64,000 nucleotides of DNA from JBAXTE01 sp963556065 (GCA_963556065.3 CAUVYH020000009.1:76309-140308); one strand, 5' to 3'. Shown: positions 43,740-53,346, numbered from the stretch's first letter. Numbers and translations are program-made. The notes: a model not told the origin generated them from the sequence alone.

Positions 43740-44745
43740 TACGGTTTTTCGGCATGTTCAAAGTATTTCGCTGTTAATTATTGCTGTCGCCCTACTGATA
43801 ATCTCTTTAAAATACCGCAGCCCGGAGAAAAGTTCTGATGAACCCTATCAAAAGGCGTTTATGCAACATTACCGTATTTTTACGCCACAAATTCCGTCCG
43901 GCATTTCTTTTGCAGGGGAGTCTGTTCCTATCGATGAATTTTATGTTCGGGAAGCCATCGACCGGGAGCTGCTTACAAATGTGTTTTGGCAATCGAACTT
44001 AATGCTTTTAATTAAACGTTCATATCGCTACTTCCCGATTATTGAACCCATCTTAAAAAGTGAAAACGTTCCCGACGATTTTAAGTATTTATCGTTAATA
44101 GAAAGTAGTTTCATTAATGTAACTTCTCCTGCCGGAGCAGCTGGATTCTGGCAATTCATGAAGCCTGCCGGACTGAAATACGGGCTGGAAATTACGGATG
44201 AAGTTGATGAGCGATATAATCTCGAAAAAGCCACACATGCCGCTTGTTCCTATTTAAAGACATCATATAAGAACTTTAACAGCTGGACTAGTGCCGCTGC
44301 CGCTTATAATATGGGTGATGGCGGATTGCGGGGGCAGATGAAAAAACAAAAGCAGACCAACTACTGGGAACTTTTGTTAAATTCGGAAACGGCACGTTAT
44401 TTATCCCGCATTATTGCCGTAAAAATTATTCTCGAACGCCCCGCGTTTTATGGCATTAATCTCCGTCTAAAGGATCTTTATCAACCTATTCCAACACGCG
44501 ACGTGCCCATTGATTCTTCCGTTACGGATTTTGTTGATTTTGCCATTGCTCAAAAAACAACGTATCGAATACTTAAGGAATTTAATCCATGGATAAAAGG
44601 AATCTCATTGACTAACAAAAGCAGAAAAACATACCATATTCTTTTACCACAAGAGGGATACATCTCATATCAAAAACAAATTTCGAATTTACCCAACGAT
44701 TTTATTCTTTATAAAGATACCATCGGCATAAATGATATTCGCTAA
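43720..44745 (+). CDS. Membrane-anchored lytic transglycosylase (SLT domain, MltD-like)
   Basis: This 341-residue protein has an N-terminal signal anchor (about 13-31, VQSISLLIIAVALLIISLKY) and a soluble lytic transglycosylase domain (about 112-240). The catalytic Glu is E128 in LSLIESSF, followed by SPAGAAGFWQFM and AAAYNMGDGGL. It cleaves peptidoglycan to make N-acetyl-anhydromuramyl ends. There is no LysM repeat. The start overlaps the WecA-like gene by 20 bp, so it belongs to the same operon, perhaps opening the wall for the export channel (inference). uvrA starts 6 bp downstream. Confidence 0.88.
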   Translation: MKILNNSTVFRHVQSISLLIIAVALLIISLKYRSPEKSSDEPYQKAFMQHYRIFTPQIPSGISFAGESVPIDEFYVREAIDRELLTNVFWQSNLMLLIKRSYRYFPIIEPILKSENVPDDFKYLSLIESSFINVTSPAGAAGFWQFMKPAGLKYGLEITDEVDERYNLEKATHAACSYLKTSYKNFNSWTSAAAAYNMGDGGLRGQMKKQKQTNYWELLLNSETARYLSRIIAVKIILERPAFYGINLRLKDLYQPIPTRDVPIDSSVTDFVDFAIAQKTTYRILKEFNPWIKGISLTNKSRKTYHILLPQEGYISYQKQISNLPNDFILYKDTIGINDIR

Positions 44746-44751
44746 TTTATT

Positions 44752-47610
44752 ATGCAAAAAAAATCCATACAAGAAGAGGTTCAGCCTATCGATTATTCAG
44801 AAAACGAACTTATCGTTACGGGAGCTCGTGAACATAATTTACAAAACATCGATGTGGTAATTCCCCGTAATAAATTAGTTGTAATTACAGGATTAAGTGG
44901 TAGTGGAAAATCTTCGCTGGCATTTGACACGATATATGCAGAAGGACAACGTCGTTATATGGAAACCTTTTCAGCGTATGCTCGTCAGTTTATAGGGAAT
45001 ATGGAGCGTCCAGATGTGGATAAAATCGTTGGATTGAGTCCGGTTATTTCCATTGAACAAAAAACTACGAATAAAAACCCGCGATCTACCGTGGGTACTA
45101 TTACCGAAATATACGATTTTCTAAGGCTTCTCTATGCCCGTATTGCCGATGCATATTCCTATAATACGGGAGAACTTATGGTTCGATATTCCGAAAAACA
45201 GATCATAGAGCTTTTGCTTGAGAACTACACATCCAAATCGGTGATAATATTGGCCCCCTTGATTAAGGGAAGGAAAGGGCATTACCGGGAACTTTTCGAG
45301 CAAATTAGAAAGCAGGGATTTATTAAAGTTCGAGTGGATGGAGAAATCAAGGAGATATCTTTGCGAATGCAGCTGGATCGATATAAGGTACACGACATTG
45401 AAGTTGTGGTTGATAAGATTGTTGTTGATGAAAAATCAAAAAACAGAATTGCGTCTTCACTGCAAACAGCCATGAAAATCAGCAAGGGAATGATGATGGT
45501 TTACAATGAAGAGGATGGCAGTGTTCGGAATTTCAGTAAATATCTGATGTGTTCGACCACCGGTATTTCCTACAACGAGCCCGAGCCCAACTCTTTTTCG
45601 TTCAACTCGCCCTATGGTGCATGTGAAGAGTGTAACGGACTGGGATCGGTAACCAATATTGCCCTGGATAAAATTATTCCAGACCCGAAAAAAAGTATTA
45701 AGGCTGGCGGTTTAGCGCCATTGGGGCCACATAAAAACAACTGGATTTTTAAACAGTTGGAGGCCATTTGCGAAAAATATCATACTACACTATCCACGCC
45801 TATTGAAGAGTTTGAGCCCGAATTGCTAAATACCATTCTTTACGGAAGCGACGAAATCTTTAAGATTAAAAATGAAATTGCGGGAACCTCATACTCTGCT
45901 CCGTTTCAGGGAATTATCAGTTTCATCGAATCACAGGATGCAGATCAGTCTTCTACCTCGATTAAAAAATGGATTGAGGGATTTATGGAGCACCGCACTT
46001 GTCCTTCGTGCAACGGACAGCGCCTAAAAAAAGAAAGTCTGCATTTTAAAATTGACGGGAAAAATATCTCCGAAGTCGCCAACATGGATATTGTGTCGCT
46101 GAATATATGGATGAATCACCTCGAAGAGGTTCTCTCCGATAGGAAAAAAGCGATCGGATTTGAAATACTTCGGGAAATAAAAACCCGATTATCATTCTTG
46201 TTGGATGTCGGCATCGATTATCTTTCATTAAACCGCCAAGCCAGTTCGCTATCGGGCGGAGAATCGCAGCGCATTCGTTTGGCCACACAAATCGGTTCAC
46301 AATTGGTTAACGTTCTTTACATTTTGGACGAACCGAGTATTGGTTTACACCAGCGTGACAATCATCGATTGATAGAGTCCTTAAAAATACTCAGAGATGC
46401 CGGTAATTCAATTATTGTGGTGGAACACGATAAAGATATGATATTATCTGCCGATTATGTGATAGATATGGGGCCCGGCGCTGGAATCAATGGCGGGTTG
46501 ATTGTAGCTGAAGGTTCGCCCGAGGAGCTGTTAAAATATAATTCTATTACCTGCGAATATTTAAGCGGCACCAAAAATATTGAAGTCCCCTCAGTGAGAA
46601 GGCCTGCTACGGATCAGTTCATTTCGCTTCATGGAGCTAAAGGCAATAATCTGAAAAATGTAAACGTTTCGTTTCCTTTGGGGAATTTCATTTGTATTAC
46701 CGGTGTTTCGGGGAGTGGAAAGTCAACCTTGATCAATGAAACGCTCTATCCGATATTAAAGCACCATTTTTATCGTTCCGACAGCCAACCGTTACCCTAT
46801 AAATCAATTTTCGGATTGGGGTTAATAGACAAGGTTATAGAAATTGATCAAGCACCCATCGGGCGGACCCCGCGGTCGAATCCGGCAACTTATGTGGGCG
46901 TTTTTGACGATATCCGGAAACTTTTTGCTTCACTTCCCGAATCAAAAATAAGAGGCTATCAGCCGGGAAGATTTTCGTTTAATGTGTCGGGAGGACGTTG
47001 CGAAACCTGTAAAGGTGCCGGAGTAAAGACCATTGAGATGAATTTTTTGCCTGATGTGTACGTGGAATGCGACGATTGTGGGGGAAAACGATATAACAGG
47101 GAGACTCTCGAAATTAGGTACCGGGGAAAATCCATCAACGATGTGCTCAACATGAACATTGATCAGGCACTGGAGTTTTTTGAAAACATTCCGTCCATTA
47201 CACAGAAAATTAGAACCATCAAAGAGGTCGGATTGGGTTATATTACGCTGGGACAACAATCTACAACACTGTCTGGGGGAGAGGCCCAGCGCGTGAAATT
47301 AGCGACCGAGCTTTCGAAAAAAGACACCGGAAAGACATTGTATATCTTGGATGAACCGACTACCGGATTGCATTTTGAAGATGTGCGAATTTTAATAGAT
47401 GTGCTTCAAAAACTAGTAGAAAAAGGGAACACCGTTATTGTCATAGAACATAATTTAGATGTGGTTAAGGTTGCAGACTGGATTATTGATATTGGTCCGG
47501 AAGGGGGACTTAAAGGTGGTGAAATTGTAGCTCAGGGGACTCCGGAGCAAATTGTAAGTCAACAAATCGGATATACAGCCAAATACCTGAAAGAATATCT
47601 AAATCTTTAA
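44752..47610 (+). CDS. uvrA: Excinuclease ABC subunit A
   Basis: This 952-residue ATPase is the damage sensor of nucleotide excision repair. It has two ABC modules: the first with Walker A GLSGSGKSSLAFD near residue 48 and signature SLSGGESQRIRLA, and the second with GVSGSGKSTLINE and signature TLSGGEAQRVKLA. Zinc-finger Cys pairs are visible (CEECNGLG; CPSCNGQR; CETCKGAG with CDDCGGKR). Each module has a YILDEPSIGLH or YILDEPTTGLH Walker B. The length and order are standard. It is packed 6 bp behind the lytic transglycosylase gene and 5 bp before a retropepsin-like gene, probably as the tail of a longer operon. Confidence 0.98.
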   Translation: MQKKSIQEEVQPIDYSENELIVTGAREHNLQNIDVVIPRNKLVVITGLSGSGKSSLAFDTIYAEGQRRYMETFSAYARQFIGNMERPDVDKIVGLSPVISIEQKTTNKNPRSTVGTITEIYDFLRLLYARIADAYSYNTGELMVRYSEKQIIELLLENYTSKSVIILAPLIKGRKGHYRELFEQIRKQGFIKVRVDGEIKEISLRMQLDRYKVHDIEVVVDKIVVDEKSKNRIASSLQTAMKISKGMMMVYNEEDGSVRNFSKYLMCSTTGISYNEPEPNSFSFNSPYGACEECNGLGSVTNIALDKIIPDPKKSIKAGGLAPLGPHKNNWIFKQLEAICEKYHTTLSTPIEEFEPELLNTILYGSDEIFKIKNEIAGTSYSAPFQGIISFIESQDADQSSTSIKKWIEGFMEHRTCPSCNGQRLKKESLHFKIDGKNISEVANMDIVSLNIWMNHLEEVLSDRKKAIGFEILREIKTRLSFLLDVGIDYLSLNRQASSLSGGESQRIRLATQIGSQLVNVLYILDEPSIGLHQRDNHRLIESLKILRDAGNSIIVVEHDKDMILSADYVIDMGPGAGINGGLIVAEGSPEELLKYNSITCEYLSGTKNIEVPSVRRPATDQFISLHGAKGNNLKNVNVSFPLGNFICITGVSGSGKSTLINETLYPILKHHFYRSDSQPLPYKSIFGLGLIDKVIEIDQAPIGRTPRSNPATYVGVFDDIRKLFASLPESKIRGYQPGRFSFNVSGGRCETCKGAGVKTIEMNFLPDVYVECDDCGGKRYNRETLEIRYRGKSINDVLNMNIDQALEFFENIPSITQKIRTIKEVGLGYITLGQQSTTLSGGEAQRVKLATELSKKDTGKTLYILDEPTTGLHFEDVRILIDVLQKLVEKGNTVIVIEHNLDVVKVADWIIDIGPEGGLKGGEIVAQGTPEQIVSQQIGYTAKYLKEYLNL

Positions 47611-47615
47611 AAATC

Positions 47616-48068
47616 ATGAGAATTCGAATCCCGTTTAATTTGGTTTCAATGCAGGAAGATGGCTATCACTGTATAATAGAAGGTGCAGTAAATGGCAATC
47701 CGTTATTGATGGTGCTGGATACCGGAGCTTCCAGAAGTTGTTTTGATATTGCCTTTTTACAGCAATTTTTAGAAGAACAGTCTATTCAAACGAACGATTC
47801 GATGACCAGTGGTATTGGCACTAATTCGTTAAATAGTTTTATTACCGTGTTGGATGAGTTTTCGATGGGCGGCTCATTTGTTCTTGAAAAATATCAGGCT
47901 GTAGGATTGGATTTAACGCATATTCACGAAGCGTATAAGCAGGTTGGATTACCGGAGGTGAATGGAATTATCGGTGCAGATATTTTGGTCCGGCATCATG
48001 CAATCATCGATTATCGCAAACGGGAAATTACTCTGAATAGCAAACCAAGCAGGAAAAAGATTTGGTAG
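47616..48068 (+). CDS. Retropepsin-like aspartic protease-fold protein
   Basis: This 150-residue cytosolic protein has one clan AA (retropepsin-like) half. The active-site motif is LDTGASRSCFD in a hydrophobic strand, followed by the flap-like GGSFVLEKYQAVGLDL and the second hydrophobic motif GIIGADILVRHHAIIDY. Such single-domain proteins work as homodimers. It has no signal peptide. It starts 5 bp after uvrA. The substrate is unknown, and any role with UvrA is only suggested by position. Confidence 0.8.
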   Translation: MRIRIPFNLVSMQEDGYHCIIEGAVNGNPLLMVLDTGASRSCFDIAFLQQFLEEQSIQTNDSMTSGIGTNSLNSFITVLDEFSMGGSFVLEKYQAVGLDLTHIHEAYKQVGLPEVNGIIGADILVRHHAIIDYRKREITLNSKPSRKKIW

Positions 48069-48089
48069 GTGGGTATTTTCTCGGCGGGA

Positions 48090-48869
48090 TTATAGAATCG
48101 ATATCAGTCCTCTCATTTTAAGCCTTTTTTCTTCTTTCCATATCTCCCATGCTTCCTCGGCCTGAATCTGCAGCATTTCCAACCCATTTTTCACGGTGCA
48201 TCCCTGAACCAGCCCGTTTTTCATAAATTGGGTCACTTCAGGATTATAAACCAAATCGTAGAGGAGATGGTTGGAATTCAGCCATTGATAAGGAATGGAT
48301 GGGGCGTTTTCGATATTGGGATGCATTCCCAGCGGGGTGGTGTTTATGATAATCGAATATTCGTCCAAAAGTTCACGAGTGAGGTCGGAGTAGCCGAGGA
48401 CTTTATTCGAGAGGTTGCGGGAAACGGATAAATATTGAATTTGAAGCCGCTTCAACACAAAAGCCACTGCGGATGCCGCACCTCCGGTTCCCAAAACGAG
48501 GGCTTTATTTCTTCCCGAAAGAAGCGGCTTTAGGGAATATTCAAATCCGAGGATATCGGTGTTGAACCCGTGCAATTCCACGTTGTTTTCTTTGCGAATG
48601 ACTTTCACCGTGTTTACGGCTCCAACTTCAGCGGCAATCCGATCGATATGGGTGAGGAATTGAAAAATCTCCTTTTTATAAGGAATGGTGACATTGAATC
48701 CTAAAAGATTCGGGTTCTCGTTAAGAATCGTGGTTAATTCGGAGATCTCTGGAATAGGGAACAAACGGTAATCGCAATCGGAAATATGTTCTTTAGCAAA
48801 CTTGTTTTTGAAATAAATTGCCGAAAACGAATGCGAAAGCGGATAGCCGATCAGCCCATATAGTTTCAT
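48090..48869 (-). CDS. aroE: Shikimate dehydrogenase
   Basis: This 259-residue enzyme reduces 3-dehydroshikimate with NADPH in aromatic amino-acid synthesis. The substrate-binding start is YPLSHSFSAIYF, followed by GFNVTIPYKKE with the catalytic Lys, VNTVK and GFNTDILGF. The nucleotide-binding loop is LGTGGAASAVAFVL, and the end has NTTPLGMHP, DLVYNPEVT and GLEMLQIQAEEAWEIW. It is full length. Its start is 2 bp downstream of the DedA gene stop on the same strand, which shows co-transcription. Confidence 0.95.
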   Translation of the reverse strand: MKLYGLIGYPLSHSFSAIYFKNKFAKEHISDCDYRLFPIPEISELTTILNENPNLLGFNVTIPYKKEIFQFLTHIDRIAAEVGAVNTVKVIRKENNVELHGFNTDILGFEYSLKPLLSGRNKALVLGTGGAASAVAFVLKRLQIQYLSVSRNLSNKVLGYSDLTRELLDEYSIIINTTPLGMHPNIENAPSIPYQWLNSNHLLYDLVYNPEVTQFMKNGLVQGCTVKNGLEMLQIQAEEAWEIWKEEKRLKMRGLISIL

Positions 48870-48871
48870 GA

Positions 48872-49495
48872 CTATTCGGCTTTTGCTTTCTTGCGTGATT
48901 TGTAAATTTTAAAACCATAATAGAAGATAACAATTACAAAAAGTACAAGCACAACAATATCAATCGTATGGCTGTATTTCATTACTTCTGCCCAGTTGTT
49001 TTTTAGGATTATGCCCAAGTATGTCAAAAAAGAATTCCACATTGCGGCACCGGCAATGGTATAGATACAAAATTTGGTAAGATTCATTTTTCCCATTCCG
49101 GCAGGGATACTGATCAGATGGCGAATGATGGGGATAAATCGGGCAATAAATATGGTTAAGGATCCGCGTTTTTGGAAAAAACGTACCGTTACATCCAAAT
49201 CATGGTTATCGATTAAAAGATATTTCCCGAATTTATTAATAAAGGGTTTTCCGCCGTAATAACCCATGGCATAAGAGATTAGAGAGCCGATTATACTCCC
49301 TAATGTTGCTGCAACAGCAACTCCGAAAAAGGATAGATGCCCGTCGGCAATTAAAAATCCGGCAAAAGGCAATACAGCTTCGCTTGGAACAGGAAAAACC
49401 ATGCTTTCAAGCATCATTAAAAATACAATTCCGGGATAAGAAGTGGCGGCTATTATTGCTACGGCTAAGTTTGCAATCCATTGTGTAATTCCCAT
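48872..49495 (-). CDS. DedA-family membrane protein
   Basis: This 207-residue inner-membrane protein of the DedA/VTT family has about five hydrophobic segments. Signature parts are ESMVFPVPSEAVLPFAGFL near residue 30, GSIIGSLISYAMGYYGG, FFQKRGSLTIFIARFIPIIRHLISIPAGMGKMN and a basic C-terminus (KSRKKAKAE). The family includes lipid scramblases and undecaprenyl-phosphate flippases. The conserved Glu and Arg residues are present. It is followed by aroE with a 2-bp gap. No functional link between the two genes is known. Confidence 0.88.
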   Translation of the reverse strand: MGITQWIANLAVAIIAATSYPGIVFLMMLESMVFPVPSEAVLPFAGFLIADGHLSFFGVAVAATLGSIIGSLISYAMGYYGGKPFINKFGKYLLIDNHDLDVTVRFFQKRGSLTIFIARFIPIIRHLISIPAGMGKMNLTKFCIYTIAGAAMWNSFLTYLGIILKNNWAEVMKYSHTIDIVVLVLFVIVIFYYGFKIYKSRKKAKAE

Positions 49496-49528
49496 AGTCG
49501 TTGATTCAGTTATTGATTTTTGGTTGTG

Positions 49529-50968
49529 TTATTTTTGTTTTAAAAGTTCCATTAATTTACAAAAGTTGGGGTTTTCCGCCAACGTTTCATCATAGTTGAG
49601 CATTTTTTCTTCGTAGTTAAAGTTTTTGTCGGCAATCGAAAGCAAAAGTTGCTCGGCTGTTTGTGTATCGCCTGTAAGCAATGCATAAATACTCATCCGG
49701 GTGATTACTTCGTCGCTACCTTTGGGGTTTGCGTAAAGGCATTCTTTAAGCACGAGCGTAGCCATATCGGGGTCTTGCATTTCGGTAAAATAGAGTTCTG
49801 CCAAGTCGATCCACGAATCGATGTTTTCGGGAAGCATTTTTATCGCTTTATTGTAAAAAATTATGGCTTTATCTATTTGATCGGTAATGTGATATATCCG
49901 GGCAATGTATTCAAAGTAATTCCACATTGTCGGGATCAAGCTCAATGGCTTTTTTTAGGCAAGATATTGCCGGGTCGAACTGGGACTTTTCTTCATAAAC
50001 CGTAGCAAGGCTTACCCATGCATCGGGCAGTAAGTCGCTGATTTGTGTCGATTTTAAGAGATAACTTTCGGCAAGATCCAATTCTGCCAAATCGAGGTAG
50101 CTTTCGCCGATGCAGTATAATATGTAGCTATTGTCGGGATCAATGGCGAGTGCTTCCAAGTAGGTGTCAATGGCTTCTTTATAGTTGCAGAGTGCATTTT
50201 GTGCATTGCTTTTGTTGAGGTATGCCGACAGAAAAAAATTCATTGAGAACGATACAGTAATCAAATGCCAGAATTGATTTTTCGTATAAGCCGAGGTTTG
50301 AAAAAGCCATTCCCAAACAAAACCAAGCAATATGATTCATCGGGTTTTTATCGGCGAATTCAGTAAAATATGCGGCTGCTTCTTCCGGTTTTTCGGAAAG
50401 TTCATAAACCATCGATAGCTCAAAAAGGGCAGACTCATTTTCGGCATTTGTCTGCAGCGATTTTTTTAAATATTCAATGGACTTATCGGTTTGCCCTAAC
50501 ATTTTGGTATTCCTGAGCAATGCTGTAAAAAACCTCATCGAGTTCATCATAATCTTTAAGGGCTTTTTTATACTCCTCAATGGCTTTTTCGTATCGTTTA
50601 AGTTGACTGTAAATGGCTCCTTTGGTTAGGAGAATATCGGGGTTTTCCGGCTCCAATGTCTCAATTTCGGTTAAAATATCCAGTGCTTTTTGTTCGCGGT
50701 TGGAAGAGGCATAGCAAATTGCACGGCGTAATTGAAAGGGTACTTTTTGATGAGGAAACTGCACCAACGCTTCATTAATGGCTTTTTCGGCTTTTGTTAA
50801 TGAGTTTTCCGCAATAAAAAAATCGACCACCATTTCGTACTCTTCACTGTCCAAAAAGTGGAACTTTCCTTCGAAAGTCATCTCACGGTATTTTTTTAAT
50901 GCTTCGCGAATAGCGCTTTCCTCGTTGGCATCAAAATCTTCATTCAAATTATCAAAATCGTCAAGCAT
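49529..50968 (-). pseudogene. TPR-repeat protein gene broken by three +1 frameshifts
   Basis: Four overlapping minus-strand frames join into one TPR protein. Segment 1 is 50968 to about 50505, segment 2 to about 50235, segment 3 to about 49919, and segment 4 ends at 49529. Conserved TPR text continues across every break, for example EYQ|MLGQTDKSIEYLKKSL, VLNEFF|LSAYLNKSNAQ and DPDNVE|YFEYIARIYH. Each break is repaired by deleting one base: in T4 at 50502-50505, in A7 at 50232-50238 and in AA at 49918-49919. The restored product would be 478 residues with about ten TPRs and an acidic start (MLDDFDNLNEDFD). It is either a decaying gene or a sequencing artefact. Confidence 0.8.
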
Positions 50969-50991
50969 CTATACCTCTTAGTTTTATTGTG

Positions 50992-50999
50992 CAAAGATA
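50992..50999 (-). promoter_or_regulatory. -7 promoter element for the TPR gene (TATCTTTG on the minus strand)
   Basis: On the minus strand TATCTTTG lies 23 bp upstream of the TPR gene ATG at 50968. The promoter looks intact although the gene is broken. Confidence 0.5.
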
Positions 51000-51215
51000 A
51001 TCAATATTTGCTTAACATCCATTGTCATATAAATTATTTGGCTTACGGCAATAGTTAACAAGCGTATTTGCAGAAGCAAAACTAAGAGGACGACATATTA
51101 ACGATTTATGTGTATAAAAAGTTGTGAATGAGGACATTATTAACGTTTTCAACATTTTTTTGTTCATTAATCAAAATAAATCCCCAAAAAAGTTGGTGGG
51201 TAAAAATAAAATGAG

Positions 51216-51223
51216 TAATTTTG
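51216..51223 (+). promoter_or_regulatory. Promoter of DUF177-rpmF (-7 TAATTTTG)
   Basis: TAATTTTG at 51216-51223, with TTG at 51193-51195 about 20 bp upstream, fits the -33/-7 layout. It overlaps the extended start at 51221 and so supports the ATG at 51251 for the DUF177 gene. Confidence 0.55.
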
Positions 51224-51250
51224 CAGTCCAAAAAGAAAAGAAAAGTCGGA

Positions 51251-51778
51251 ATGCAAATCCTTGATCAATACAAGATACAATTCAGCGGATTGAAAAACGG
51301 ACACTATCATTTTGATTTTGAAATTACGAATTCGTTCTTTGAATTAACAGCGTTTCCTGATGTTCAAAGTGGAGAATTATCGGTAAGTATTAACTTGGAC
51401 AAGCAGGAAAACATGATGATTTTTCAGTTTCACATTGAAGGTGCCGTGGAATTAGTGTGCGATCGTTGCCTGGAGCACTTTAGCTATCCGATAACGATTG
51501 ATGAACAACTTATTGTAAAGCAGGTGGTTGAAATTAAAGAATCGGATGATGATGCGTTAATGTATATTGATATGCAGGAACACACGCTGAACTTTGCTCA
51601 TACCCTTTACGAATATATCAGTGTATCGATTCCAATCAGGCACATTCATCCGGATCTTGAATCTGGGGTTTCAGGATGTGATCCGGAAATGATCAAGAAA
51701 TTGGAGGATTATTCAAAACCGCAATTCAATTCGCAATGGGACGCTTTAAAAGGCTTAACAGCCGAAGATAATAATTAG
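51251..51778 (+). CDS. DUF177 / YceD-family protein
   Basis: This 175-residue cytosolic protein of the YceD (DUF177) family is nearly always encoded next to rpmF and is linked to 23S rRNA accumulation in bacteria and chloroplasts. Seen are the central CDRCLEHF with the C-x2-C pair and the acidic LTEDDN-like end (GLTAEDNN). The ATG at 51251 was preferred because the upstream extension overlaps the promoter. rpmF starts 29 bp downstream, matching the conserved pairing. Confidence 0.88.
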   Translation: MQILDQYKIQFSGLKNGHYHFDFEITNSFFELTAFPDVQSGELSVSINLDKQENMMIFQFHIEGAVELVCDRCLEHFSYPITIDEQLIVKQVVEIKESDDDALMYIDMQEHTLNFAHTLYEYISVSIPIRHIHPDLESGVSGCDPEMIKKLEDYSKPQFNSQWDALKGLTAEDNN

Positions 51779-51807
51779 AAATGTTGAATATTTAAAAATA
51801 TAGAATC

Positions 51808-51993
51808 ATGCCAAATCCTAAACACAGACACTCCTCAACCCGAAGAGATAAACGCAGAACTCATGACAAAGCAATTGCTCCGCAACTAAGCACTTGTTCA
51901 AACTGTGGTGCTTCTGTTATGTATCACACCGTATGTCCCGAATGCGGATATTACAGAGGAAAACTAGCAATAGACAAAGCAGTAACTGCATAG
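51808..51993 (+). CDS. rpmF: 50S ribosomal protein L32
   Basis: This 61-residue ribosomal protein starts with MPNPKHRHSSTRRDKRRTHD. It has an intact zinc ribbon, CSNCG ... CPECGYYRG, with four Cys, the zinc-binding (C+) form. It follows the DUF177 gene in the usual order. The plsX gene often found next is missing here; fabH follows with its own promoter. Confidence 0.97.
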   Translation: MPNPKHRHSSTRRDKRRTHDKAIAPQLSTCSNCGASVMYHTVCPECGYYRGKLAIDKAVTA

Positions 51994-52015
51994 TTTTGCT
52001 TTTTATAGATATCTG

Positions 52016-52046
52016 TTTAGCACATTAATTTAATTAATGTGCTAAA
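52016..52046 (+). terminator. 15-bp palindromic hairpin after rpmF
   Basis: Arms 52016-52030 and 52032-52046 are perfectly complementary (TTTAGCACATTAATT / AATTAATGTGCTAAA) around one central base. It lies 23 bp after the rpmF stop. There is no long U-tract, so it may be a terminator, a processing site or an operator for the fabH promoter region. Confidence 0.5.
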
Positions 52047-52129
52047 TTAGTTTATACATGTACCGACCATTCCTGCACAGACTTTCTTGTGTTTAACATT
52101 TTTTTGCAAAAACCAAACAATTAATAAAG

Positions 52130-52137
52130 TAACTTTG
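52130..52137 (+). promoter_or_regulatory. Promoter of fabH (-7 TAACTTTG)
   Basis: TAACTTTG at 52130-52137, with a TTTG at 52103-52106 upstream, forms a Bacteroidota-type promoter. The mRNA leader before the ATG at 52214 is about 70 bp. Confidence 0.55.
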
Positions 52138-52213
52138 CACCCGCTATTAACGAAAATTAAGTGAAATAATACAAAATAAAAGATTCTACAGCTAATCATT
52201 AAAGTGTTTTTCA

Positions 52214-53212
52214 ATGAAAAAAATAACAGCAGCTATTACTGGAATTCATGGTGCTTTACCGGAATATATTCTTACAAATGAAGAACTAAGTAGAATGGTT
52301 GACACTTCCGATGAATGGATTATGTCACGTATTGGGATAAAAGAACGTCATATCATCAGAGAACAGGGTAAGGCTACTTCCGATGTTGGAGCAGAAGCCG
52401 TTAGAGGATTATTGGAAAAGACAGGAACTAAACCCGAAGATATTGATTTGCTGATTTGTGCTACAGTAACCCCAGATATGCAATTTCCTGCTACCGCTAA
52501 TATTATATCCGATAAAGTAGGGATTAAGAATGCATTTAGTTTCGATATTAATGCCGGTTGTTCCGGATTTTTGTTTACTTTGGTTACGGCATCAAAATAT
52601 ATAGAATCGGGCGAATTTAAAAAAGTAATTGTCGTAGGGGCTGAAAAAATGTCGTCTATTGTTGATTATACCGATCGCGCTACTTGTCCGATTTTTGGAG
52701 ATGGAGCCGGTGCTGTGTTGCTGGAGCCTAATCAGGAAGGATTAGGAGTTATTGATTCTATGTTACATACTGATGGTGTAGGGAGAATTCATCTTCACCA
52801 AAAAGCCGGAGGTTCGTTAAAACCCGCTTCACATGAAACGGTTGATGCTCGTGAGCATTTTATTTATCAAGAAGGGCAACCTGTTTTTAAGTGGGCTGTT
52901 TCTAAAATGGCAGATGTTTCCGTAGATATGATGAAAAAGCATGACCTTACTTCTGACAATCTTGCTTATTTAGTTCCTCATCAGGCGAACAAACGAATTA
53001 TTGAAGCGGTTGCTAAAAGAATGGACTTAGACCCAAGTAAAGTGATGGTTAATATTGAAAGATATGGAAACACAACTTCTGCAACCTTGCCTTTATGCAT
53101 GTGGGAATGGGAAAAGAAACTGAAAAAGGGAGATAATTTGATTCTCTCTGCGTTTGGTGCTGGTTTTACATGGGGTGCTATTTACTTAAAATGGGCTTAT
53201 GATTCAAAATAA
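52214..53212 (+). CDS. fabH: Beta-ketoacyl-ACP synthase III
   Basis: This 332-residue thiolase-fold enzyme starts fatty-acid synthesis by condensing an acyl-CoA with malonyl-ACP. The catalytic Cys is C116 in DINAGCSGF. The His is in LVPHQANKRII, also the ACP-binding motif, and the Asn is in YGNTTSATLPL. The N-terminal motif TSDEWIMSRIGIKER is typical. It is complete, with its own promoter and terminator. Confidence 0.96.
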   Translation: MKKITAAITGIHGALPEYILTNEELSRMVDTSDEWIMSRIGIKERHIIREQGKATSDVGAEAVRGLLEKTGTKPEDIDLLICATVTPDMQFPATANIISDKVGIKNAFSFDINAGCSGFLFTLVTASKYIESGEFKKVIVVGAEKMSSIVDYTDRATCPIFGDGAGAVLLEPNQEGLGVIDSMLHTDGVGRIHLHQKAGGSLKPASHETVDAREHFIYQEGQPVFKWAVSKMADVSVDMMKKHDLTSDNLAYLVPHQANKRIIEAVAKRMDLDPSKVMVNIERYGNTTSATLPLCMWEWEKKLKKGDNLILSAFGAGFTWGAIYLKWAYDSK

Positions 53213-53248
53213 TTTATATTCGTTTTAAATTATACCAAAATATTTTAG

Positions 53249-53273
53249 AAAGAGGGCTTTTTTAGTCCTCTTT
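53249..53273 (+). terminator. Terminator after fabH
   Basis: A stem of AAAGAGG / CCTCTTT, extended by G-T and C-G pairs, with a T-rich loop and a following T5 run, 37 bp after the fabH stop. Confidence 0.7.
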
Positions 53274-53338
53274 TTGTTTTTATCCCATCTAAAACGCGGA
53301 AAATTAACATTTTTTCAGTTTTAAACCAAAATAAACTT

Positions 53339-53346
53339 TATATTTG
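53339..53346 (+). promoter_or_regulatory. Promoter of the methylmalonyl-CoA operon (-7 TATATTTG)
   Basis: TATATTTG matches TAnnTTTG and lies 20 bp before the mce ATG. It is the only clear promoter before mce-mmdA-mmdD-mmdC-mmdB. Confidence 0.55.

Noticed and set aside
38858..44745. Complete capsule or O-antigen locus
   Set aside because: There is no flippase, polymerase or further glycosyltransferase; only export, kinase, one sugar epimerase, one priming transferase and a lytic enzyme are present.
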